Assembly (NCBI RefSeq): GCF_016755875.1 | Contig: NZ_BNED01000005.1 | Span: forward strand, 6,601,501 to 6,665,500 | Length of the DNA: 64,000 nucleotides | Reading direction: 5' to 3' | Origin: Streptomyces spororaveus | GTDB taxonomy: Bacteria > Actinomycetota > Actinomycetes > Streptomycetales > Streptomycetaceae | In this document: piece by piece, positions 32,721 to 41,733 of the stretch | How positions within the stretch are numbered: the stretch's first letter is position 1 | Layout: the number at the start of each line of letters is the position of its first letter | Made by a program: the position numbers and the translations under genes | The notes under the pieces: model-generated | Told to the model about the DNA's origin: nothing | The model's database searches: none | What the model saw: the letters and a program-made list of their open reading frames with translations, nothing else

Positions 32721-35700
32721 ATGGCTTCGTTGCCCAACCCGCCCGCTGACACCCAGACCCGGGCCGATGCCCTCCGGGAGGCGCTCGCGACCCGCGTGGT
32801 CGTCGCCGACGGAGCCATGGGAACGATGCTCCAGGCGCAGGACCCCACCATGGAGGACTTCCAGCAGCTCGAAGGCTGCAACGAGGTCCTCAACATCACC
32901 CGCCCCGACATCGTGCGCTCCGTCCACGAGGCGTACTTCTCGGTGGGCGTGGACTGCGTCGAGACCAACACCTTCGGCACGAACTACGCGGCCCTCGCCG
33001 AGTACGACATCGCCGACCGCAACTTCGAGCTGTCGGAGGCCGGCGCCCGCATCGCCCGCGAGGTCGCCGACGAGTTCACCGCCTCCACCGGACAGCAGCG
33101 CTGGGTCCTCGGCTCCATGGGCCCCGGCACCAAGCTGCCCACGCTCGGCCACATCACCTACGCCCAGATCCGCGACGCCTACCAGGTCAACGCCGAGGGC
33201 CTGCTCTCCGGCGGCGCCGACGCGCTGCTCGTCGAGACCACCCAGGACCTCCTGCAGACGAAGTCCTCCATCATCGGCGCCCGCCGGGCCATGGAGGCAC
33301 TCGGCGTCACCGTCCCGCTGATCTGCTCCGTCACCGTCGAGACCACCGGCACGATGCTCCTCGGCTCCGAGATCGGCGCGGCCCTGACCGCGCTGGAGCC
33401 CCTCGGCATCGACATGATCGGCCTGAACTGCGCCACCGGCCCCGCCGAGATGAGCGAGCACCTGCGCTACCTCGCGCGCAACGCCCGCATCCCGCTCTCC
33501 TGCATGCCCAACGCCGGCCTGCCCGTCCTGACCAAGCAGGGCGCGCACTACCCGCTCAGCGCCCCCGAGCTGGCCGACGCCCAGGAGACCTTCGTCCGCG
33601 AGTACGGGCTCTCCCTGGTCGGCGGCTGCTGCGGCACGACCCCCGAGCACCTGCGCCAGGTCGTCGAGCGGGTCCGCGGCACGGCGGTCACCGAGCGCAG
33701 CCCCCAGCCCGAGCCCGGCGCCGCCTCGCTCTACCAGACCGTGCCCTTCCGCCAGGACACCTCGTACATGGCGATCGGCGAGCGCACCAACGCCAACGGC
33801 TCCAAGAAGTTCCGCGAGGCCATGCTGGAGGCTCGCTGGGACGACTGCGTGGAGATGGCCCGCGACCAGATCCGCGAGGGCGCGCACATGCTCGACCTCT
33901 GCGTCGACTACGTGGGCCGCGACGGCGTCGCCGACATGGAGGAGCTCGCCGGCCGCTTCGCCACCGCCTCCACCCTGCCGATCGTCCTGGACTCCACCGA
34001 GGTCCCCGTCATCCGGGCGGGCCTGGAGAAGCTCGGCGGCCGCGCGGTCATCAACTCCGTGAACTACGAGGACGGCGACGGCCCCGAGTCCCGCTTCGCC
34101 AAGGTCACCCGTCTGGCCCAGGAGCACGGCGCCGCGCTCATCGCGCTGACCATCGACGAGGAGGGCCAGGCCCGCACCGTCGAGCACAAGGTCGCCATCG
34201 CCGAACGGCTCATCGACGACCTGACGGGCAACTGGGGGATCCGCGAGTCGGACATCCTCATCGACACCCTGACCTTCACGATCTGCACCGGACAGGAGGA
34301 GTCCCGTAAGGACGGCATCGCCACGATCGAGGCGATCCGCGAACTCAAGCGGCTCCACCCGGACGTCCAGACCACCCTCGGCCTGTCCAACATCTCCTTC
34401 GGCCTCAACCCGGCCGCCCGCGTCCTGCTGAACTCGGTCTTCCTCGACGAGTGCGTCAAGGCCGGCCTGGACTCCGCCATCGTCCACGCCTCCAAGATCC
34501 TCCCGATCGCCCGCTTCGACGAGGAGCAGGTCACCACCGCCCTCGACCTCATCTACGACCGCCGCGAGGGCGACTACGACCCGCTGCAGAAGCTGATGGC
34601 CCTCTTCGAGGGCGTCAACACCAAGTCGCTCAAGGCCGGCCGCGCCGAGGAACTCCTCGCCCTGCCGCTGGACGAGCGGCTGCAGCGCCGCATCATCGAC
34701 GGCGAGAAGAACGGCCTGGAGACCGACCTCGACGAGGCCCTGCAGACCCGCCCGGCCCTCGACATCGTCAACGACACCCTCCTGGAGGGCATGAAGGTCG
34801 TCGGCGAGCTCTTCGGCTCCGGCCAGATGCAGCTCCCCTTCGTCCTCCAGTCCGCCGAGGTCATGAAGACGGCCGTCGCCTACCTCGAACCGCACATGGA
34901 GAAGACGGACGACGAGGGCAAGGGCACGATCGTGCTCGCCACCGTCCGCGGCGACGTCCACGACATCGGCAAGAACCTCGTCGACATCATCCTCACCAAC
35001 AACGGCTACAACGTCGTCAACATCGGCATCAAGCAGCCCGTCTCCGCGATCCTCGAAGCCGCGCAGGAGCACAAGGCCGACGTCATCGGCATGTCCGGCC
35101 TCCTCGTGAAGTCGACCGTGATCATGAAGGAGAACCTGGAGGAGCTGAACCAGCGCAAGCTGGCCGCCGACTACCCGGTGATCCTCGGCGGCGCCGCCCT
35201 CACCCGCGCTTACGTCGAACAGGACCTCCACGAGATCTACGAGGGCGAGGTCCGCTACGCCCGCGACGCCTTCGAGGGCCTGCGCCTGATGGACGCCCTC
35301 ATCGCCGTCAAGCGCGGTGTCCCCGGTGCCTCCCTGCCCGAGCTCAAGCAGCGCCGGGTCGCCAAGCGCGACACGCCGGCCATCGCGGTGGAGGAGGCGG
35401 AGGAGCCCGGCGGCCGCTCGGACGTGGCCGTCGACAACCCGGTCCCCACCCCGCCGTTCTGGGGCACCCGCGTCGTCAAGGGCATCCCGCTCAAGGACTA
35501 CGCCTCCTGGCTCGACGAGGGCGCCCTCTTCAAGGGCCAGTGGGGCCTCAAGCAGGCCCGCGCGGGCGGCGCCACGTACGAGGAGCTCGTCGAGAGCGAG
35601 GGCCGTCCGCGCCTGCGCGGCCTCCTGGACAAGCTGCACACCGAGAACCTGCTCGAAGCCGCGGTCGTCTACGGGTACTTCCCCTGTGTCTCCAAGGGCG

Positions 35701-36233
35701 AGGACCTGATCATCCTGGACGAGCAGGGCAACGAACGCACCCGCTTCACCTTCCCGCGCCAGCGCCGCGGCCGGCGCCTGTGCCTCGCCGACTTCTTCCG
35801 TCCCGAGGAGTCCGGCGAGACCGACGTCGTCGGCCTGCAGGTGGTCACCGTGGGCTCGAAGATCGGCGAGGCGACGGCCAAGCTGTTCGAGTCGGACTCC
35901 TACCGCGAGTACCTGGAGCTGCACGGCCTCTCGGTCCAGCTCGCCGAGGCCATGGCCGAGTACTGGCACGCCCGCGTCCGCGCCGAGCTCGGATTCGGCG
36001 GCGAGGACCCGGCGCAGGTCGAGGACATGTTCGACCTCAAGTACCGGGGCGCCCGCTTCTCCCTCGGCTACGGAGCCTGCCCCGACCTGGAGGACCGCGC
36101 GAAGATCGCGGACCTGCTGCAGCCGGAGCGCATCGGCGTCCACCTGTCGGAGGAGTTCCAGCTGCACCCGGAGCAGTCCACCGACGCGATCGTGATTCAC
36201 CACCCCGAAGCGAAGTATTTCAACGCACGCTGA
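32721..36233 (+). CDS. metH: Cobalamin-dependent methionine synthase MetH
   Basis: A 1170-residue four-module enzyme that transfers a methyl group from methyltetrahydrofolate to homocysteine through cobalamin. The homocysteine domain covers about residues 1-330, with Zn-binding Cys in GLNCATGP and GGCCGTT. The pterin domain (about 345-620) includes IGERTNANGSKKF. The cobalamin domain near 640-870 includes the DVHDIGKN motif with the cobalt-ligating His and the GGAA loop. The AdoMet reactivation domain ends with GYGACPDLEDR and HHPEAKYF. The length is normal. The ATG at 32721 has a GGGAG site. It is divergent from gylR. Confidence 0.97.
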   Translation: MASLPNPPADTQTRADALREALATRVVVADGAMGTMLQAQDPTMEDFQQLEGCNEVLNITRPDIVRSVHEAYFSVGVDCVETNTFGTNYAALAEYDIADRNFELSEAGARIAREVADEFTASTGQQRWVLGSMGPGTKLPTLGHITYAQIRDAYQVNAEGLLSGGADALLVETTQDLLQTKSSIIGARRAMEALGVTVPLICSVTVETTGTMLLGSEIGAALTALEPLGIDMIGLNCATGPAEMSEHLRYLARNARIPLSCMPNAGLPVLTKQGAHYPLSAPELADAQETFVREYGLSLVGGCCGTTPEHLRQVVERVRGTAVTERSPQPEPGAASLYQTVPFRQDTSYMAIGERTNANGSKKFREAMLEARWDDCVEMARDQIREGAHMLDLCVDYVGRDGVADMEELAGRFATASTLPIVLDSTEVPVIRAGLEKLGGRAVINSVNYEDGDGPESRFAKVTRLAQEHGAALIALTIDEEGQARTVEHKVAIAERLIDDLTGNWGIRESDILIDTLTFTICTGQEESRKDGIATIEAIRELKRLHPDVQTTLGLSNISFGLNPAARVLLNSVFLDECVKAGLDSAIVHASKILPIARFDEEQVTTALDLIYDRREGDYDPLQKLMALFEGVNTKSLKAGRAEELLALPLDERLQRRIIDGEKNGLETDLDEALQTRPALDIVNDTLLEGMKVVGELFGSGQMQLPFVLQSAEVMKTAVAYLEPHMEKTDDEGKGTIVLATVRGDVHDIGKNLVDIILTNNGYNVVNIGIKQPVSAILEAAQEHKADVIGMSGLLVKSTVIMKENLEELNQRKLAADYPVILGGAALTRAYVEQDLHEIYEGEVRYARDAFEGLRLMDALIAVKRGVPGASLPELKQRRVAKRDTPAIAVEEAEEPGGRSDVAVDNPVPTPPFWGTRVVKGIPLKDYASWLDEGALFKGQWGLKQARAGGATYEELVESEGRPRLRGLLDKLHTENLLEAAVVYGYFPCVSKGEDLIILDEQGNERTRFTFPRQRRGRRLCLADFFRPEESGETDVVGLQVVTVGSKIGEATAKLFESDSYREYLELHGLSVQLAEAMAEYWHARVRAELGFGGEDPAQVEDMFDLKYRGARFSLGYGACPDLEDRAKIADLLQPERIGVHLSEEFQLHPEQSTDAIVIHHPEAKYFNAR

Positions 36234-36265
36234 GCTCCGCCGACGTACACTTGTCGGTCCCATAC

Positions 36266-36319
36266 AGGCCGGTCGCCTGTTCCGAGGGTTCGTATGCCCC
36301 CGGAAGAGGTGACCGGCCT
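36266..36319 (+). terminator. Hairpin after metH
   Basis: Arms 36266-36278 and 36307-36319 pair at 12 of 13 positions around a 28-base loop. It is a probable terminator, ending 20 bases before the next start. Confidence 0.55.
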
Positions 36320-36339
36320 TCTCGTCCCTTCTGAGAGGC

Positions 36340-37047
36340 ATGCGCATGACGAGCACCGTTCCCGCCCCCGTCGCCCGTACGGCCGACGGTTCTGCCCTGC
36401 AGGCGGTGCTGCTCGACATGGACGGCACCCTGGTGGACACCGAGGGCTTCTGGTGGGAGATCGAGGCGGAGATCTTCCAGGAGCTCGGGCACCGGCTGGA
36501 GGACGCGTGGCGGGACGTGGTCGTCGGCGGTCCGATGAGCCGCAGCGCCGCCTTCCTGATCGAGTCGACCGGCGCCGCCATCGGGCTCGCCGAGCTGAGC
36601 GTCCTGCTCAACGAGCGCTTCGAGGCCCGCATCGCCGACCGGGTGCCGCTGATGCCCGGTGCCGAGCGCCTGCTCACCGAGCTGGCCCGGCACAACGTGC
36701 CCACCGCCCTCGTCTCCGCCTCCCACCGCCGGGTCATCGACCAGGTCCTGCTCACGCTCGGCCGCGACCGCTTCACGATGACGGTCGCCGGTGACGAGGT
36801 GGCCCGTACCAAGCCGCACCCCGACCCGTACCTGTTCGCCGCGCGCTCGCTGGGCGCGCACCCCTCGCGGTGCGCGGTCATCGAGGACACCCGCACCGGC
36901 GTGGCGGCCGCCGAGGCGGCCGGCTGCCGGGTCGTGGCCATCCCCTCGGTCGGCGTGATCGAACCCGCCCCGGGACGTACGGTCGTCCGCTCGCTGGAGG
37001 ACGTGGATCTGGCGTTCCTGCGTTCGCTCATCGCCCCGATGAACTGA
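36340..37047 (+). CDS. HAD-family hydrolase, beta-phosphoglucomutase-like
   Basis: A 235-residue phosphatase or mutase of the haloacid dehalogenase superfamily. Motif I LLDMDGTLVDTEG gives the nucleophilic Asp and the acid/base Asp. Motif II is ALVSASHR, motif III the Lys in VARTKPHPDPYLF and motif IV VIEDTRTG. The helical cap lies between motifs I and II (about residues 35-95), as in subfamily IA. The sugar-phosphate substrate is unknown. The start is ATG at 36340 or 36346, with GAGAGG upstream. Confidence 0.92.
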   Translation: MRMTSTVPAPVARTADGSALQAVLLDMDGTLVDTEGFWWEIEAEIFQELGHRLEDAWRDVVVGGPMSRSAAFLIESTGAAIGLAELSVLLNERFEARIADRVPLMPGAERLLTELARHNVPTALVSASHRRVIDQVLLTLGRDRFTMTVAGDEVARTKPHPDPYLFAARSLGAHPSRCAVIEDTRTGVAAAEAAGCRVVAIPSVGVIEPAPGRTVVRSLEDVDLAFLRSLIAPMN

Positions 37048-37106
37048 GAGTGACGACCCCGCCTTCCGGTCGGGCCCGCACCCCACTGCACCCCACCCAA
37101 GCGGAC

Positions 37107-37142
37107 ACATCGGCATGCACTGACTCACATCGGTATGCATTG
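37107..37142. repeat. Two 16-bp direct repeats, 20-bp period
   Basis: ACATCGGCATGCACTG (37107-37122) and ACATCGGTATGCATTG (37127-37142) match at 14 of 16 positions. Their starts are 20 bases apart, two helical turns, so a dimeric regulator could bind both on one face of the DNA. No regulator is known. Confidence 0.6.
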
Positions 37143-37265
37143 CCACGCACCGAAACGCTCCGAGCACGCTCCGTGCCGAACGGAACGCCGTCCGACCGCG
37201 CCCTGACGGAAGGATCTTCCGTGTCGGGCCCCGGAGGCTGAAATTCCACCCTCCCCAGGGCCGTT

Positions 37266-37293
37266 GCGGAGGGTGACCTTGGTCACCCTCCGC
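37266..37293 (+). terminator. Hairpin, candidate terminator
   Basis: A perfect 13-bp stem (37266-37278 with 37281-37293) on a two-base gap lies 219 bases after the HAD gene. It is either a distant terminator or a palindromic protein site. Confidence 0.55.
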
Positions 37294-37640
37294 ACCCCCC
37301 ACGGGCCTACCCCGGGGGCTCCACGGCTTCCAATGTGTCCACATTGATCAGCCCCTGACCGAATCTGCGCGACCCTGCGCGTGAACAGGCAGTTCGCTCC
37401 GATCACGGTGCGATTACGCCCCAAGTCCGGTCAGTTCCAGCCGTCCCGTCCCGGACCACTAATGTCGATGTGGGCACTACGCCGCACCCTCAGCCGTCCC
37501 CGGCGCACACCCCTGTGCCGGGACCGCGTGGACCGATCGTCACTACACCGGCCCGATCGTTCCGCCCTGAACGGGCGACCGCCGCGAAGTGCCCTCTACG
37601 CCGCTTTGAACAAGTGCCGGTTACAGGGAGTACTTCCAGC

Positions 37641-39245
37641 ATGAACCGCAAGACCATGGTGCTGACGGCCGCGGCCGGACTGCTCACCCCCGCGCTGGCC
37701 GCCTGCGGCAGCGCGAGCGGCGGAGGAGCAGGATCCGGAGCGATCGTCGTTGGAACCACCGATCGGTTCGAGGCCGCCGACTACGCTCCCGCCCCCTTCG
37801 ACCCGGCCTACGCCTACGACGCCGGCGCCTGGAACATCCTGCGCCAGACCGTCCAGACCCTGATGCACACCCCGCGCGGCGGCGGCCAGCCCGTCCCCGA
37901 AGCGGCCTCCGCCTGCCGCTTCACCGACGCCGGCAACGAGAGCTACCGCTGCACCCTGCGCCCCGGTCTGAAGTTCGCCGACGGTGAGCCCCTCACCGCC
38001 AAGGACGTCAAGTTCTCCATCGACCGCGTCCGCGCCATCAAGGACGAGAACGGCCCCTCCTCGCTGCTCTCCACCCTCGACAACGTCGAGGTCAACGGCA
38101 CCGACACCGTCGTCTTCCACCTGAAGACCCCGGACGCGACCTTCCCGTTCAAGCTCTCCACCCCCGCCGCCGGCATCGTCAGCGAGAAGAACTACGACGC
38201 CAAGAAGCTCCGCGAGGGCTTCGCCGTGGACGGCTCCGGCCCGTACACGATGAAGGCAGAGGTCAAGGGCAACCGGCTGGTCCGCGCCGTCTTCACCAAG
38301 AATCCGCACTACAAGGGCGACATCAAGCTGCAGAACGACAAGGTCGAACTGCGCACCTTCGCCGACTCCCCGGCCATGGGCAAGGCACTCACCGACGGGA
38401 AGATCCACATGGTCTCCCGCACCCTGTCGCCCGCCCAGATCACCGAGTTCAGCGCCCAGCCGCCCAAGGGCGTCAAGCTGGTCCCGATGCCCGGCCTGGA
38501 GATCCGCTACATCGGCTTCAACACCGACGCCCCGGTCGTCAAGGACAAGGCCGTACGCCAGGCCCTCGCCGCCGCCGTCGACCGCGGCCAGCTCATCACC
38601 AAGGTCTACGGCAAGGCCGCCCAGCCGCTCTACTCGCTGGTCCCCACCACCGTGACCGGCCACGTCAACTCCTTCTACAACAAGTACGGCGACGCCAACA
38701 CGCCCAAGGCCGCCGCCCTGCTGAAGGACGCCGGGATCAAGACCCCGGTCAAGCTGACCCTGAACTACACCAGCGACCACTACGGCGACGGCACGGCCGC
38801 CGAGTTCGAGGCCCTCAAGGCCCAGCTGAACTCCACCGGCCTCTTCGACATCACCGTCCAGGGCAGCGAGTGGGCGGACTTCCGCCCCGCCCAGAAGAAG
38901 GGCGACCACGCCGCCTACGGGCTCGGCTGGTTCCCCGACTACCCGGACGCCGACAACTTCCTCGCCCCGTTCCTGGAGCAGGACAACTTCCTGGGCACGC
39001 CGTACGCCAACAGCGCGGTGCGCACCAGGCTCATCCCCGAATCCCGGCGGGCGGTCGACCGGACCGTCGCCGTCCCCGCGATCACGGAGATGCAGGACAT
39101 CGTCGCCGAGGACGTGCCCGTCCTGCCCCTGTGGCAGGGCAAGCAGTACGTCGCCGCACGCGACGGGATCACCGGAGTGGAGTGGTCGGTCAACGCCATC
39201 TCCGACCTCCAGCTGTGGGAGCTCGGCCGCGGCGTAAGCGGCTGA
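37641..39245 (+). CDS. ABC-transporter peptide-binding lipoprotein, family 5
   Basis: A 534-residue extracytoplasmic binding protein. A lipoprotein signal peptide ends in LAAC (Cys 22), so the mature protein is lipid-anchored outside the membrane. The DppA/OppA family features are clear: RPGLKFADGEPLTAKDVKFS and a late LPLWQGKQY segment. It should bind oligopeptides or a related ligand. No permease or ATPase genes are adjacent; a paralogue follows after 71 bases. The gap upstream is unusually long. The start is ATG at 37641 with a GGGAG site 13 bases upstream. Confidence 0.92.
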   Translation: MNRKTMVLTAAAGLLTPALAACGSASGGGAGSGAIVVGTTDRFEAADYAPAPFDPAYAYDAGAWNILRQTVQTLMHTPRGGGQPVPEAASACRFTDAGNESYRCTLRPGLKFADGEPLTAKDVKFSIDRVRAIKDENGPSSLLSTLDNVEVNGTDTVVFHLKTPDATFPFKLSTPAAGIVSEKNYDAKKLREGFAVDGSGPYTMKAEVKGNRLVRAVFTKNPHYKGDIKLQNDKVELRTFADSPAMGKALTDGKIHMVSRTLSPAQITEFSAQPPKGVKLVPMPGLEIRYIGFNTDAPVVKDKAVRQALAAAVDRGQLITKVYGKAAQPLYSLVPTTVTGHVNSFYNKYGDANTPKAAALLKDAGIKTPVKLTLNYTSDHYGDGTAAEFEALKAQLNSTGLFDITVQGSEWADFRPAQKKGDHAAYGLGWFPDYPDADNFLAPFLEQDNFLGTPYANSAVRTRLIPESRRAVDRTVAVPAITEMQDIVAEDVPVLPLWQGKQYVAARDGITGVEWSVNAISDLQLWELGRGVSG

Positions 39246-39316
39246 GCAAGGCAACGACCGGCAGCGGAAGTCGCGGGCCGGACCAACGAAACAGTTCGAC
39301 TGTGAAGGACGTTCGC

Positions 39317-40900
39317 GTGAATCGACGTAACCAGTGGCTGGTGGCCCCGCTCGGCGCAGCCACCGCCGCCGCGCTGCTCAGCGGTTGCGGTTCGACCGAT
39401 GGCTCCAATGCCGGCAGCGGCAAGGGCGTGGTCATGGGCATATCCGACAAGGTGAAGTCCACCGACCCGGCGTCCGGCTACGACCCGGGCTCCTGGCTGC
39501 TGTTCAACAACGTCTTCCAGTCGCTGCTGAGCTTCCCCAAGGGCGGCACCACCCCCGAGCCCGACGCCGCCCAGTCCTGCGGCTTCGAGGGCGGCGACAG
39601 CAAGCTCTACAAGTGCACCCTGCGCGACGGCCTGAAGTTCAGCAACGGCCACAGCCTCACCTCGAAGGACGTCAAGTTCTCCTTCGAGCGCACCCTGAAG
39701 ATCAACGACGCGAACGGTCCGGCCGTCATGCTCGCCTCCATCGCGAGCATCGACGCCCCCGACGACAAGACCGTCGTCTTCAAGCTCAAGACCTCCGACG
39801 CCACCTTCCCCAGCAAGATCGCCTCGGGCGCCGGCTCCATCGTCGACCACTCCGAGTACCCGGCCGACAAGCTGCGCACCGACAACAAGGCCGTCGGCTC
39901 GGGCGTCTACAAGCTCGACTCCTACGGCGAGAAGAGCGCCTCCTTCTCCGTCAACGAGTCCTACAGCGGCAAGGCCAAGGCCAAGAACACCGGCGTCACG
40001 CTGAAGTTCTTCAACGGCGACCAGGCCGGCCTCAAGACCGTCCTGGAGAGCGGCGACGTCGACTTCGCGTTCCGCGGCCTCGCCGCCAAGGACATCGCCG
40101 CCCTCGCCTCCAGCAAGACCGGCGACAACAAGGTCGACGTCGTCCAGGGCACCGGCGCCGAGGTCGAGCACATGGTGTTCAACGTCAACGACCCCGTCGT
40201 CGGCAAGCTCCCCGTGCGCAAGGCCATCGCCTACCTCATCGACCGCGAAGCCCTCGTCCGCGACGTGTACGCGGGCACCGCCACCGCGCTCTACTCCATC
40301 GTGCCCACCGGCATCGCCGGCCACACGACCCCGTTCTTCGACCGCTACGGCGGCAGCCCCCAGCTCGACAAGGCCAAGGCCGTCCTCAAGGCCGGCGGCA
40401 TCAACGGCAAGGTCAAGCTGACCCTGTACTCCACCCCGTCCCGCTACGGCCCCTCCACGGACCAGCAGTTCGAGGTCATCGCCAAGCAGCTCAACGACAG
40501 CGGCCTCTTCGACGCCGACGTCAAGTCCGTCGAGTACGAGCAGTACGAGAAGGACATCCAGGCCGGCAAGTACGGCGTGTACGTCAAGGGCTGGGTGCCC
40601 GACTACCCGGACGCCGACAACTTCACGCAGCCGTTCTTCGGCCCGGACAACGTCCTGAACAACAACTACGACAACAAGGAGATCACCGGGACCATCATCC
40701 CGTCGACCTCCGCGAAGTCCGACCGCACCGCGGCCAACACGGACTACAACCGCCTCCAGGACATCGTCGCCGACGAGCTCCCGCTCATCCCGCTCTGGCA
40801 GGGCAAGCAGTACGCCGTCACCCGCCAGAACGTCTCCGGCCTGCAGTGGTCCCTCGACGCCTCGACCGTCTTCCGCTTCTGGGAGATCAGCAAGGGCTGA
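39317..40900 (+). CDS. ABC-transporter peptide-binding lipoprotein, family 5 (paralogue)
   Basis: A 527-residue lipoprotein, a paralogue of the preceding gene product with the same architecture. The signal peptide ends in LLSGC. Family segments include LRDGLKFSNGHSLTSKDVKFS, VPDYPDADNF and LPLIPLWQGKQY, several nearly identical to the upstream protein, so a local duplication is likely. It also lacks adjacent permease genes and probably uses a shared Opp/Dpp transporter elsewhere. The start is GTG at 39317 with GAAGGA seven bases upstream, better than GTG at 39302. Two hairpins follow. Confidence 0.92.
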   Translation: MNRRNQWLVAPLGAATAAALLSGCGSTDGSNAGSGKGVVMGISDKVKSTDPASGYDPGSWLLFNNVFQSLLSFPKGGTTPEPDAAQSCGFEGGDSKLYKCTLRDGLKFSNGHSLTSKDVKFSFERTLKINDANGPAVMLASIASIDAPDDKTVVFKLKTSDATFPSKIASGAGSIVDHSEYPADKLRTDNKAVGSGVYKLDSYGEKSASFSVNESYSGKAKAKNTGVTLKFFNGDQAGLKTVLESGDVDFAFRGLAAKDIAALASSKTGDNKVDVVQGTGAEVEHMVFNVNDPVVGKLPVRKAIAYLIDREALVRDVYAGTATALYSIVPTGIAGHTTPFFDRYGGSPQLDKAKAVLKAGGINGKVKLTLYSTPSRYGPSTDQQFEVIAKQLNDSGLFDADVKSVEYEQYEKDIQAGKYGVYVKGWVPDYPDADNFTQPFFGPDNVLNNNYDNKEITGTIIPSTSAKSDRTAANTDYNRLQDIVADELPLIPLWQGKQYAVTRQNVSGLQWSLDASTVFRFWEISKG

Positions 40901-40910
40901 TGCCACCGGA

Positions 40911-40980
40911 GCCGGGCCCGCCCCACGGCGGGCCCGGCACCACGCCAAAGGGGGCCCGCGCACACGCGCAGGCCCCCTTT
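40911..40980. terminator. Double hairpin between convergent genes
   Basis: A perfect 12-bp stem (40911-40922 with 40927-40938) is followed by a 10-bp stem (40947-40956 with 40971-40980) ending in TTT on the plus strand and, read from the other side, TTT as well. Confidence 0.8.
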
Positions 40981-40997
40981 CGCGTACCCGCGCCGCC

Positions 40998-41669
40998 TCA
41001 CTGGGCCCCGGGACGGACCAGACCGCTCTCGTACGCGTACACCGCCGCCTGGACCCGGTCCCGCAGCCCCAGCTTCGTCAGCACGTGCCCCACATGCGTC
41101 TTGACCGTCGTCTCGCTCACGAACAGATCCGCCGCGATCTCGGCATTCGACAGCCCCCGGGACACCAGCTTCAGCACCTCGACCTCACGCTCGGTCAACG
41201 TCCCCAGCGTGTTCGGCAGGCTCTCCTCACCCGACGGCAGATGCACCGCGTACTTGTCCAGCAGCCGCCGCGTGATGCTCGGAGCCAGCATCGCCTCACC
41301 CGCCGCGACCACCCGGATCGCCTGCACCAGCTCGACCGCCGGCGCGTCCTTCAACAAGAACCCGCTCGCCCCCGCCCGCAGCGCCTCCACCACGTACTCG
41401 TCCAGATCGAACGTCGTCAGCACCAGCACCTTCGCCGGCCCGTCCCGCTCCGGACCGGTGATCTGCCGGGTCGCCTCCACCCCGTCCATCCGCGGCATCC
41501 GGATGTCCATCAGCACCACATCGGGCTGCAGCGCCCGCACCTGGTCCAGCGCCTGCAGACCGTCCCCGGCCTCACCGACCACCGCCAGATCCTCCTCCGC
41601 CTCCAGAATCATCCGGAAACCGGTGCGCAGCAGCGGCTGGTCGTCGACCAGAAGGACGCGGATCGCCAC
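40998..41669 (-). CDS. NarL/FixJ-type response regulator, orphan
   Basis: A 223-residue two-component response regulator. The receiver domain has the acidic pocket in VLLVDDQPL, the phospho-acceptor Asp in DVVLMDIRMP, and the Thr and Lys of switch residues (VLTTFD, FLLKDAP). The C-terminal LuxR-type helix-turn-helix (LTEREVEVLKLVSRGLSNAEIA and VSETTVKTHV) binds DNA. No histidine kinase gene is next to it, so its partner and targets are unknown. The start is GTG at 41669 with a GAGGTAG site. It lies downstream of the RecB-like nuclease on the same strand with a 64-base gap. Confidence 0.94.
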   Translation of the reverse strand: MAIRVLLVDDQPLLRTGFRMILEAEEDLAVVGEAGDGLQALDQVRALQPDVVLMDIRMPRMDGVEATRQITGPERDGPAKVLVLTTFDLDEYVVEALRAGASGFLLKDAPAVELVQAIRVVAAGEAMLAPSITRRLLDKYAVHLPSGEESLPNTLGTLTEREVEVLKLVSRGLSNAEIAADLFVSETTVKTHVGHVLTKLGLRDRVQAAVYAYESGLVRPGAQ

Positions 41670-41733
41670 GGGGTCTACCTCGTATTCGTCGGACGGCTAC
41701 GGCGGGCCCGACCATTCTGCCCTGACGGCAAGA

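Larger units (their letters stand above)
37048..37640. other. 593-base intergenic region
   Basis: No credible gene is seen here; open frames on both strands lack family features. It holds a pair of 16-bp direct repeats (37107-37142), a perfect 13-bp hairpin (37266-37293) and, by inference, the promoter of the peptide-binding protein gene at 37641. Confidence 0.6.

Noticed and set aside
32646..37100. Very long open frame on the minus strand opposite metH and the HAD gene
   Set aside because: It is the antisense shadow of well-defined genes in GC-rich DNA, with repetitive Asp/Glu/Val/Leu composition and no domain signature.
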